Source: Gammaproteobacteria bacterium (GTDB lineage: Bacteria > Pseudomonadota > Gammaproteobacteria > GCA-001735895). From it: a stretch of 7,668 bases of DNA. The notes below the pieces were generated by a model. It had not been told where the DNA came from. It saw only the letters and a program-made list of their open reading frames with translations, and did not search any database. Where the stretch lies: assembly GCA_003645435.1 (NCBI GenBank), contig QNFD01000116.1, positions 1 through 7,668 on the forward strand, given 5' to 3'. The position numbers were made by a program, and so were the translations under genes. The first letter of the stretch is position 1; each line of letters starts with the position of its first letter. Positions 1-5,984 of the stretch are shown in pieces.

Positions 1-2
1 CC

Positions 3-1034
3 TCACGTGTGCACGCAGCTTGTGCGGAACGTTATCTTGCGGAAGGTCGCCAATTGAGCGCCTTCAATACGCTGCAAAGTGCTACCGATGTGGAAGCCTT
101 GCGTCGAGCGCTTAAACTAAAGTCTATGGTTCTATTCGGTATTTCATACGGTACGCGACTCGCGCTTACAGTGATGAAGCATTATCCCCAGAACGTCAAA
201 GCCGTCATTTTGGACTCGGTTATTCCACCAAAAGCTGATTTGACCGGTTTTGACAGTAAATCCTTTGGTCCTGTTCTCGATCGTCTGTTCCAGGCCTGCC
301 ATCAGGATGGAAGCTGCGCAGCAGCCTATCCAGATCTCCGTGATAGATTTTTACGCGTTTTGGATAAACTGGCGGAAGAACCGGTCATCCTTGAAATTAC
401 TAATTTCGTGGACAGAGAACCACTATACGCTCGTATTGATCACACCATGTTTTTAGAAATAATACGAAGCGAGATGTACCACACTGAAAGACTACCAAAC
501 CTTCCCGTACTCATTTCGGGTGTCGCTCAGGGCGAATATTGGCGTTTGAAAGCGCATGTCGAAAATACCGTATACAGCGGATGGCCCGACGATTTTGACA
601 TGGGTGCTACGCTCGCAGTGATGTGCAACGACGGTGTTGATGTGGTCAATCGGCAGCCAAATTTTGACGACGCGCCATCCTATCCTTACCTTAGAGATTA
701 TGCGGCGTCGCTTCGTGAAATTTGGCCTTGCTCTATCTGGCCGACAAAGACCAATATGGGAAATCGTGACGTTGTAGTGAGTGATGTTCCCAGCCTCCTT
801 CTGGCCGGAGCTCTTGATGCTTCTACTACAATTGAACAAGCAGAGTTGGCAGCCGAGACACTTAGCGTGTCACACCTTTTTATATTCCCAGCTAATGCTC
901 ATGTGCAAATCAAATACACCAAGTGTTCCTGGGAAATTATCGACGAGTTTTTGTCAAAACCCACAATACGCCCAAATCCCAAGTGTCTAACTTCTCTGCG
1001 GCAACCGACATTTCTCACTTATGGGGGAAATTGA
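3..1034 (+). CDS. S33-family alpha/beta-hydrolase peptidase (tripeptidyl/prolyl aminopeptidase-like), 5' truncated by window edge
   Basis: This is the C-terminal portion of an alpha/beta-hydrolase of peptidase family S33, the TAP-like group that removes short peptides or proline from N-termini. The frame is open to the left edge. The GTG at 9 is probably not the true start, because the helix before the nucleophile (Cys-Ala-Glu-Arg-Tyr, then Thr-Asp-Val-Glu-Ala-Leu-Arg) is family sequence and homologues carry a long N-terminal part. Counting from position 9, the nucleophile elbow GISYG gives Ser46. Asp270 sits in LLLAGALD and His298 in PANAH, completing the triad. Cys97 and Cys103 in the lid, and the late Cys residues near the C-terminus, match the spacing of family members that are often exported. 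A signal peptide cannot be assessed. The gene faces the minus-strand genes and looks intact as far as seen. Family assignment is firm; substrate is unknown. Confidence 0.88.
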   Translation, partial: SRVHAACAERYLAEGRQLSAFNTLQSATDVEALRRALKLKSMVLFGISYGTRLALTVMKHYPQNVKAVILDSVIPPKADLTGFDSKSFGPVLDRLFQACHQDGSCAAAYPDLRDRFLRVLDKLAEEPVILEITNFVDREPLYARIDHTMFLEIIRSEMYHTERLPNLPVLISGVAQGEYWRLKAHVENTVYSGWPDDFDMGATLAVMCNDGVDVVNRQPNFDDAPSYPYLRDYAASLREIWPCSIWPTKTNMGNRDVVVSDVPSLLLAGALDASTTIEQAELAAETLSVSHLFIFPANAHVQIKYTKCSWEIIDEFLSKPTIRPNPKCLTSLRQPTFLTYGGN

Positions 1035-1127
1035 TCGGCCGGTGATCCAGAGATTTCATGGGCGCTTCGGCCGGTAACGACTAGCAAGACGCCGATGCAC
1101 TCGCCGAGCCTGGGGCCAAACTACTAC

Positions 1128-1478
1128 CTATAAATTCTTTGCACCAATCACTGCCAGAAATGCATCGGACAATTCTGCACGTCCAACCTTATCGATTATT
1201 TCTTGCGAGATCTGAACAATGGTAGACAAGGGGCCGGTGAGAAATACCATCCCCAGTTCCAGGGTGACGCGCTTGTCCGCTATCGGGTTCATCGTATTTG
1301 GATGCTCCGGGGACAGAAAAATCATCTGAATCTCCCCCAGATCGGAAGACATATTCTCGCAATCCCCGCCGGGCGCGACATACTCGAATAACTCTTCTGG
1401 CGTGTCGAACGTGACGCTATCCTCCGTGAAGGTTTCGTCGCCTTTTTTGACTTTAAACTCTATCGTAATCGGCTTCAT
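1128..1478 (-). CDS. Small acidic hypothetical protein, 116 aa
   Basis: I do not recognise this protein. It has no signal peptide, membrane segment or cysteine pair. The N-terminal half alternates hydrophobic and charged residues (MKPITIEFKVKKGDETF), suggesting beta strands, then an acidic stretch (DTPEELFEYV, GGDCENMSSDLG). The C-terminal half looks more helical (IVQISQEIIDKVG, SDAFLAVIG). Two ATGs compete: 1484 and 1478. The purine-rich AAGAGA at 1485-1490 directly abuts the first but lies 6 bases from the second, so 1478 is preferred (two residues shorter). It is the last gene of the minus-strand series, 137 bases beyond the kinase stop, with its own AT-rich leader, so it is probably transcribed separately. 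It converges on the peptidase gene. It is likely a real gene because it has a usable ribosome site and nothing better overlaps it, but function is unknown. Confidence 0.6.
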   Translation of the reverse strand: MKPITIEFKVKKGDETFTEDSVTFDTPEELFEYVAPGGDCENMSSDLGEIQMIFLSPEHPNTMNPIADKRVTLELGMVFLTGPLSTIVQISQEIIDKVGRAELSDAFLAVIGAKNL

Positions 1479-1501
1479 GACCATTCTCTTTAAATATATT
1501 T

Positions 1502-1531
1502 ATATCAGTTTACTCTTTATGCTCAGTTCAA
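1502..1531 (-). promoter_or_regulatory. Possible sigma70-type promoter for the small hypothetical gene
   Basis: On the minus strand TTGAAC (1526-1531; 4 of 6 consensus bases) is followed after 18 bases by TGATAT (1502-1507; 3 of 6), in a very AT-rich stretch that runs up to the ribosome site. Alternative -10 registers (TATAAA-like) overlap. The match is weak and rests mainly on position between the kinase stop and this gene. Confidence 0.25.
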
Positions 1532-1621
1532 AATTTGTCCTGGATCAAGTTGTCCATTAAACCGGTGGCAATATCAATCATTCACTGCCTGATTAGCTTC
1601 GCTGCTACTGACTGAAAAACA

Positions 1622-2626
1622 TCAAGTGAAGCGCGTAAGATATTCTTCCGCTAGCCGACAGGAATCGGCAGTGAAGTCTGATCCAATACCCCTTGCAAAT
1701 TCGAGATATTGCTGCTGATAACCGACCCAACCAATTAACTGGAGCCGCCGCAGCATTATCAGAGTAGGAATCTCAGCTTCCATGTCGGCAGAAATCTGTC
1801 CTACCCTGCGATAACCTTCAAGCCAGCTTGCGATCAGATCAGGGACATCCGGGCGTTCTTCGAGGAAGCTGAGCGCCGTCGCCAAATCGAATAAATACCA
1901 GCCATCACCACAATCATCGAAGTCAATAATTGCCGTAGAACCATTATCAACCAATAGATTGGCGAGCCTGAGATCGGCATGAATTAGCCCATAGCATTCC
2001 CGGTTTGTCGGCAGAGCGGAAAGCCGGTCGCGTACCACTCCATCGAGTCGGGAGAGTAATACCAGTGTTTCTGCTTCAATTCCCACGCCCTTTTGCCATG
2101 GTCCCCAGTTCAACTGGTCATCGAGGATTGTCATAGCTGTCCAAGTATGGCGCTTAAATCCAGGCGGGCGCTCCCAATTCATAACATGCTGGTTCATGCG
2201 GGCCGATATTTCACCTAGGCGACCAAAGCCCGCAATCAAATCATCTTCCGGTGGCTCGATTCCGGGGAGGAAGGTATAAATCGACGCATGGCGAGGCCTG
2301 TCAAAGCCGGGGCCATAAATAGTTTGTACGAGTGAACCGTCTTTTGCTCTCATAACCTCAGGAACCTTAATATCGGTATCTTGCCGAAGCGCCTCCATCC
2401 AGATTAGCTCGGAGGCAATCGAGGCGGGTGAGTGATAAGTAACGCGTCCAGAATTGACCCGGATTACGTATTTTTCAAGCCGCGCGGGATCAGTTACAAG
2501 ATAGACCTTATTTTCCGACTCACTCAACGGTGATACCGTCACAGCCTCGGAAAAATCATAAAGTTTGACGAGGCCTTTAAGCTCGCGGGCGATGGAGTCA
2601 GCAAGGGTTTTCTGCGTTTCATTCAT
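1622..2626 (-). CDS. Aminoglycoside-phosphotransferase-fold kinase (APH/SrkA-like, COG2334 type)
   Basis: A 334-residue protein of the APH/choline-kinase fold, closest in pattern to the homoserine-kinase-II / stress-response-kinase / hydroxylysine-kinase group rather than to true resistance enzymes. These enzymes transfer phosphate from ATP to a hydroxyl on a small molecule or protein in the cytoplasm. The catalytic loop is IHADLRLAN, with His216, Asp218 (base) and Asn223. The metal-binding motif is IIDFDDCGDGW, with Asp235. In the N-lobe, YVIRV (about 53-57) takes the position of the ATP-anchoring strand, with Arg56 where classical kinases have Lys, as I expect for this group. Length is normal. 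Its ATG overlaps the stop of the upstream ACT gene by 4 bases (ATGA), so translation is probably coupled, and no strong Shine-Dalgarno precedes it. The substrate is unknown. The partner ACT and YciI genes suggest a metabolic or regulatory role. Fold assignment is strong; an antibiotic-resistance role is unlikely. Confidence 0.85.
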   Translation of the reverse strand: MNETQKTLADSIARELKGLVKLYDFSEAVTVSPLSESENKVYLVTDPARLEKYVIRVNSGRVTYHSPASIASELIWMEALRQDTDIKVPEVMRAKDGSLVQTIYGPGFDRPRHASIYTFLPGIEPPEDDLIAGFGRLGEISARMNQHVMNWERPPGFKRHTWTAMTILDDQLNWGPWQKGVGIEAETLVLLSRLDGVVRDRLSALPTNRECYGLIHADLRLANLLVDNGSTAIIDFDDCGDGWYLFDLATALSFLEERPDVPDLIASWLEGYRRVGQISADMEAEIPTLIMLRRLQLIGWVGYQQQYLEFARGIGSDFTADSCRLAEEYLTRFT

Positions 2627-3024
2627 GAGTGAGCAAGTTCACCAAGTGCTGTCATTGCTTTCTCAGCATGCTCGCTTTGCACAAATATATGATCATGAAA
2701 ATGCCCCGAAATTACATTCGCACTTATTCCGTATTCGGTTAATTTAGCCGAGACGGCAGCAGTCAAACCAACTGCATCCAGGCTCGAATGAATTCTTAGC
2801 GTTATTCCTCTAAAAACGGTTTCATAGTCTAGTCCATTTGCGTCGGCCCTGGATCGAGGGACGATAAGGCTTAAACCCTCGGGCTCGATACAGGAAGCAA
2901 ACGGTTCCAGCTCTGGTCTATCACCATATTGGGCATTTGGAAAGCTGCAAAATACATATTCCCCATCCAACAGAACCGGGGACATGGATACCAATAATTT
3001 CTCTAGATCTGTTTCACCCGTCAC
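2623..3024 (-). CDS. DUF2241/ACT-domain protein (COG3602-like)
   Basis: A 133-residue cytoplasmic protein with two parts. The N-terminal DUF2241-type segment is about 1-60, including TDLEKLLVSMSPVL, GEYVFCSFPNAQYGD and LIVPRSRAD. The C-terminal ACT fold is about 65-130, including VFRGITLRIHSSLDAVGLTA and ISANVISGHFHDHIFV. Length is what this family normally shows. ACT domains usually bind amino acids or related small ligands and often act as sensors; no catalytic residues are evident, so a binding role is inferred. The start is GTG at 3024: AGGGG (3033-3037) lies 8 bases upstream, and reading back in frame no other standard start occurs before a stop. It follows the YciI gene by 30 bases and overlaps the kinase start by 4 bases. 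The biological function of the family is not established, so ligand and partner remain open. Confidence 0.85.
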   Translation of the reverse strand: MTGETDLEKLLVSMSPVLLDGEYVFCSFPNAQYGDRPELEPFASCIEPEGLSLIVPRSRADANGLDYETVFRGITLRIHSSLDAVGLTAAVSAKLTEYGISANVISGHFHDHIFVQSEHAEKAMTALGELAHS

Positions 3025-3032
3025 CGTAATTT

Positions 3033-3037
3033 CCCCT
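3033..3037 (-). promoter_or_regulatory. Ribosome binding site that fixes the GTG start of the ACT gene
   Basis: AGGGG on the minus strand lies 8 bases before GTG at 3024. It is the only good Shine-Dalgarno between the YciI stop and the ACT coding region, and there is no in-frame ATG upstream. Confidence 0.7.
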
Positions 3038-3055
3038 GATTTTTAGCCGATATAT

Positions 3056-3373
3056 TTATAAGGGCATTTGAACCAGTTCCGACACTTCAAGAGAACCGTC
3101 GATATCAAGGAACGGACAGGCTTTTGCTTTTTCAAGTGCTGCCTCCATTGATTCAGCTTCAATTATCGTGTAACCAGACATGGTTGTTTTACTTCGGTCT
3201 GTTACTGTCCCGTCTGGATTTACAGTCTGCGTATTTTTTAATGGATTCATGGGGCTAACAGCAGAGTCACCTAATGAAGTTAGCCATTCTTGATATTTTA
3301 CAAAATGTTGCTTGCCTTCTTCCGGGGTGGAAGGTTGATTCCCGCCTAAGTAAACAATGAGGTATTGAGCCAT
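3056..3373 (-). CDS. YciI-like (YCII/DGPF domain) protein
   Basis: A 105-residue protein of the YCII-related family, dimeric ferredoxin-like alpha/beta-barrel proteins of mostly unknown activity. The start (MAQYLIVYLGG) matches the first strand and the KYQEWLTSLGD helix follows. NPDGTVTD takes the place of the DGPF-like turn, and SGYTIIEAESMEAALEKAKACPFL is the best-conserved stretch, ending with SLEVSELVQ. It is a single complete domain of normal size with no export signal. AGAGGAG (3380-3386) lies 6 bases before the ATG, a strong ribosome site. It is separated from the serine hydrolase upstream by 75 bases, so it could start its own transcript with the ACT and kinase genes, or be read through from the enolase operon. 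Some relatives are fused to or encoded beside extracytoplasmic-function sigma factors; none is visible here. Function is unknown. Confidence 0.85.
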   Translation of the reverse strand: MAQYLIVYLGGNQPSTPEEGKQHFVKYQEWLTSLGDSAVSPMNPLKNTQTVNPDGTVTDRSKTTMSGYTIIEAESMEAALEKAKACPFLDIDGSLEVSELVQMPL

Positions 3374-3448
3374 GTGATTCTCCTCTGTTTGGTATTAACT
3401 TTCAGTCTCATGCTGACTTAAGGAGCCTCTGGTTTTGACCCCCGCTAT

Positions 3449-4609
3449 CTAAAATGATTCGCATATCGCCTCAAAGGCCCGCAGGTTAGCGGGGCCCAGG
3501 TGAATGTTAAGCGGGTCCGGTTGGCATGAAAGTTTGACGATAACCACTTCAGCCACCGGATCGATATATATCCACTGGCTGTGAATGCCGATCGCACAGA
3601 ATGCGCGGTGATCATTGCCAGTCTGGTACCACTTGTTACGGTAGCTACCCGCCGGGAATTTTTCCACCGATACCGAACGCTGCCAGGCTTCCGGGTCACC
3701 GCCTTCTCGACATTCCTGTATCCAGTCTGCCGGTATTACCTGTCGATCGCCAACAGCGCCCTGGTTACGCATTAATTCGCCGAATCGCAACAGGTCACGA
3801 GGTAACGCACAGAAGCCGCCAGCACTGCGTGGCGCACCCTTGCGGTCTACCGTGATACAGGCATCGGCCTCGGCACCTATCGGTTGCCAGAGGTATTTAG
3901 AGAACAAGCTAGCCAGGCGCTCCCCCGAGACTGACTCCAACAGCCAGCCAAGCAAATCGGAATTCGGTGATTTATATTCAAACACCTCGCCGTGTGGATT
4001 CTTACCTCGCTCCAGCGAAACCAGGAAGTCATGCAGTCCCAGGTCTATTTGATCAATCGCCCCAGGATGCCAGCCGGTGGAAACACGATACTCGATAAAT
4101 TTGCCGTCGGTTGCTGTGTAGACCTCGTCAAAATCGATGCTAACCGTCATATCTAGTACCTGTTGCACGCTGCAATCAGCATAAGCCGATTTCCCAAGTT
4201 CGGGCAGGTAGTCAAGCACTGGCTTGCCCGGATCGAGCAAGCCCTGCTCAACCAGGATCCCGGCTAGCGCCGCGGTAATGGATTTGCTCACCGAAAATAC
4301 GATATGCGGTTGCCGGCCAACATCCTCATGTGCATACCACTCGTGTACTAGCTTGCCCTTGTGCGCGACTAACAGGGCATCGGTACAGGTCGATTCGTGC
4401 AATTGGTCCAGCGACCAGGTCTCTGCGTTTACACCTTCAAAAGCAAGCTGGTCGAGTCGGTGCTCGGCGACTGGCCATTCGCCAACTGTTTCCCGTGTCG
4501 CCGGAATATTTTCTGTCGGGACCACTTCGCGGACATGATGAAACGACCACTGGCTATGAGGCGATTGCCGCCAGTTGGAGAGGTTTAGTAAATCGGGACG
4601 TTGTATCAT
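3449..4609 (-). CDS. Class C beta-lactamase-family serine hydrolase (6-aminohexanoate-dimer hydrolase/NylB-like)
   Basis: A 386-residue penicillin-binding-protein-fold hydrolase related to NylB-type amidases and esterases. The nucleophile motif is FSVSKS, with Ser106 and Lys109 (S-x-x-K). The second motif is FEYKSPNSDLLGWLLESVSG, with Tyr212 as the likely base (Y-x-S here rather than Y-x-N). The third region is AIGIHSQWIYIDPVAEVVIVKLS, with His343 where class C enzymes have Lys-Thr-Gly. The N-terminus (NLSNWRQSPHSQWSFHHV) matches family sequence and lacks a signal peptide, so a cytoplasmic amidase or esterase is more likely than a secreted beta-lactamase. Its start lies 16 bases after the enolase-gene stop, and its ribosome site overlaps that stop, indicating one operon. 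The likely role is hydrolysis of an amide or ester linked to the substrate handled by the enolase and oxidoreductase enzymes; this is inference. The family is certain; the substrate is unknown. Confidence 0.88.
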   Translation of the reverse strand: MIQRPDLLNLSNWRQSPHSQWSFHHVREVVPTENIPATRETVGEWPVAEHRLDQLAFEGVNAETWSLDQLHESTCTDALLVAHKGKLVHEWYAHEDVGRQPHIVFSVSKSITAALAGILVEQGLLDPGKPVLDYLPELGKSAYADCSVQQVLDMTVSIDFDEVYTATDGKFIEYRVSTGWHPGAIDQIDLGLHDFLVSLERGKNPHGEVFEYKSPNSDLLGWLLESVSGERLASLFSKYLWQPIGAEADACITVDRKGAPRSAGGFCALPRDLLRFGELMRNQGAVGDRQVIPADWIQECREGGDPEAWQRSVSVEKFPAGSYRNKWYQTGNDHRAFCAIGIHSQWIYIDPVAEVVIVKLSCQPDPLNIHLGPANLRAFEAICESF

Positions 4610-4621
4610 GCCTGTTGCATA

Positions 4622-4627
4622 CTCCTT
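4622..4627 (-). promoter_or_regulatory. Ribosome binding site overlapping the enolase-gene stop codon
   Basis: AAGGAG on the minus strand shares bases with the TAA stop of the enolase-superfamily gene (4626-4628). It lies 12 bases before the ATG of the serine hydrolase at 4609. The spacing is longer than ideal, but no in-frame alternative start lies between, and a ribosome ending the first gene would sit on the site. Confidence 0.6.
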
Positions 4628-5861
4628 ATTCGATATCGGTAATTATCTTGTTATTCGCAGAACTTAAAGCGGTCTGGCACATTTCCAGGTGTAGGCGGCC
4701 ACCGCTGGTATAAGGATTTTCCTCAAGCACCTTTTCATTGAGCTCGATGCCAAGCCCGGGCTCGGTCGGTGCGAGTTGATAGCCCTGCTCCCAGACTAGC
4801 GGTTTTTGCAGGATCGCATCGTGGAATTCGGTCTGGATAGTTTCCAGTATCAAGAAATTCGGGCTGCTAAATGACACATGCGCGGCGGCCGCGTGTGCAA
4901 CAGGACCACAGTATATATGCGGTGCTAGCTGCGCGTTAAACAACTCAGCAATCACCGCAATTTTTTTTGTTTCCCAGATTCCGCCGCTACGGCCGATATC
5001 GGGCTGCAGGATCGATACACCGGCCTTTAATGCCTGGTGGAATTCAACTCGCGTGGTTAAACGTTCGCCGGTGGCAACCGGGATCGATGTTGCCCGCGCA
5101 ACCTTGCCAATCGCTTCTATCTGGTCCGGCGGACAGGGTTCTTCGAGCCAGAGCGGATCGTAGGGTTCGATTCTTTTCGCCAGGCGAATTGCGGAAGAGG
5201 TGGTCATTTGCCCGTGGGTACCGAACAGAATATCGGCACGGTCACCTACCGCCTCACGTATACATTTCACGTTATATTCACAGCGCGAAAGCTCTTCCAG
5301 TGACAGCTCACGACCACCCTGGAAGCTATAGGGTCCGGCCGGATCCTGCTTGATCGCGGTAAATCCCATTTCAATATACTCGAGTGCTCGTTCGGCTGCA
5401 GCATCACCATCATGGTAAACATCGGGCGCATCCCTGGCGGGTCGGCCGTCGTCGACAGCATGCTTCGGGTACAAATAGGTGTAGGTGCGGATGCGATCGT
5501 GGAATTTACCGCCGATAAGCTGGTAAACCGGCTGGTTGTGCGCCTTACCGAGAATATCCCAGATAGCGATTTCGATGCCGCTGAACACGCCCATCATGCT
5601 GATATCAGGGCGCTGTGTGAATCCAGCCGAATAGACGCGTCGAAACAGGGTTTCGATATGGTGCGGATCTTCGCCGGCAATGAAGCGCTCGAAGGTATCT
5701 TCGACCATCGCGCAGGCAATATCACCCGAAACCGGAATGCCGTAGCATTCACCGATGCCTTCGATACCATCGTCGGTGGTAATCTTGACGATCACCCAGA
5801 AGGATCCACCGACACCGGTTGGCGGCACCGTAACCCAGGTTTTAATATCTTTTAGTTTCAT
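4626..5861 (-). CDS. Mandelate racemase/muconate lactonizing enzyme-family protein (acid-sugar dehydratase-like)
   Basis: A 411-residue enolase-superfamily enzyme: N-terminal capping domain about 1-125, then a TIM-type barrel. These enzymes remove the alpha-proton of a carboxylate and then dehydrate, racemise or cycloisomerise it. Lys171 (AIKQDP) ends the second strand. Glu240 (WLEEP) and Glu266 (VATGERL) are metal ligands. Asp288 (LQPDIG) and His315 (APHIY) form the His-Asp dyad typical of the mandelate racemase subgroup, and Glu340 (LILET) closes the site. The pattern resembles galactonate/galactarate-type dehydratases. Oddly, the third-strand metal ligand expected as Asp is Gly214, in FGTHGQ, although the following His216 aligns with the catalytic His of D-galactonate dehydratase. 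AAGG lies 8 bases before the ATG. It is the first gene of the minus-strand operon, divergent from the oxidoreductase. The family is certain; the exact reaction is not, and an epimerase is an alternative. Confidence 0.9.
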   Translation of the reverse strand: MKLKDIKTWVTVPPTGVGGSFWVIVKITTDDGIEGIGECYGIPVSGDIACAMVEDTFERFIAGEDPHHIETLFRRVYSAGFTQRPDISMMGVFSGIEIAIWDILGKAHNQPVYQLIGGKFHDRIRTYTYLYPKHAVDDGRPARDAPDVYHDGDAAAERALEYIEMGFTAIKQDPAGPYSFQGGRELSLEELSRCEYNVKCIREAVGDRADILFGTHGQMTTSSAIRLAKRIEPYDPLWLEEPCPPDQIEAIGKVARATSIPVATGERLTTRVEFHQALKAGVSILQPDIGRSGGIWETKKIAVIAELFNAQLAPHIYCGPVAHAAAAHVSFSSPNFLILETIQTEFHDAILQKPLVWEQGYQLAPTEPGLGIELNEKVLEENPYTSGGRLHLEMCQTALSSANNKIITDIE

Positions 5862-5917
5862 CGCCGATACCTTAAAGGATTAGTGCTGATCAGGTTACTT
5901 AAAAAAGAAACTACGAA

Positions 5918-5946
5918 AATATATCCTTTTGCGCATGCCGAAACAA
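5918..5946 (-). promoter_or_regulatory. Probable sigma70-type promoter of the enolase/serine-hydrolase operon
   Basis: On the minus strand TTGTTT (5941-5946) and TATATT (5918-5923; 5 of 6 consensus bases) are separated by exactly 17 bases, about 56 bases before the ATG at 5861. The -35 keeps only TTG plus half the rest, but spacing and position are good. An imperfect palindrome fills most of the spacer. Confidence 0.5.
5928..5943. promoter_or_regulatory. Imperfect palindrome, candidate operator in the divergent promoter region
   Basis: TTTGCGCATGCCGAAA is symmetric at 12 of 16 positions: outer TTT/AAA and core GCATGC, with two mismatched pairs between. It overlaps the spacer and the edge of the -35 box of the minus-strand promoter, and also a weak plus-strand -35. 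A bound dimeric regulator here could control both directions. No regulator gene is in the window. Confidence 0.35.
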
Positions 5947-5956
5947 CAGGTATATT
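5929..5956 (+). promoter_or_regulatory. Possible weak promoter for the oxidoreductase gene
   Basis: TATATT (5951-5956) is a good -10 match. The best -35 at a sensible distance is TTGCGC (5929-5934), with a 16-base spacer and only TTG conserved. Transcription would begin near 5963, giving a leader of about 20 bases without a recognisable Shine-Dalgarno. The promoter may need an activator. Confidence 0.25.
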
Positions 5957-5984
5957 AACCGCAGATTACCGACATACAAACGAT

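Noticed and set aside
492..839. Minus-strand open frame within the peptidase gene
   Set aside because: It is antisense to a conserved S33 coding region, with no ribosome site or family resemblance.
1035..1075. Repeated TCGGCCGGT (1035-1043 and 1067-1075) as a bidirectional terminator
   Set aside because: The self-complementary core could pair only over about 6 bases across a 26-base loop, and no T-run follows, so a terminator is not supported.
1485..1621. Rho-independent terminator after the kinase gene
   Set aside because: Only a 4-base stem (TAGC/GCTA) was found on the minus strand, without a downstream T tract.
1622..2626. Aminoglycoside resistance gene
   Set aside because: The APH fold is shared by many metabolic kinases. 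The DFDDCG motif and the ACT/YciI neighbours fit the SrkA or homoserine-kinase-II-like group better.
3449..4609. True beta-lactamase conferring resistance
   Set aside because: There is no signal peptide and no Lys-Thr-Gly motif, the second motif is Tyr-Lys-Ser, and the sequence fits NylB-like amidases or esterases.
3581..4713. Plus-strand open frames over the serine hydrolase
   Set aside because: They are antisense to a gene with intact S-x-x-K, Tyr and His motifs, and their translations look random.
4967..5855. Two long plus-strand open frames (4967-5353 and 5412-5855)
   Set aside because: They lie antisense to the clearly conserved enolase-superfamily gene, encode no recognisable family sequence and are low-complexity in the way typical of antisense shadows.
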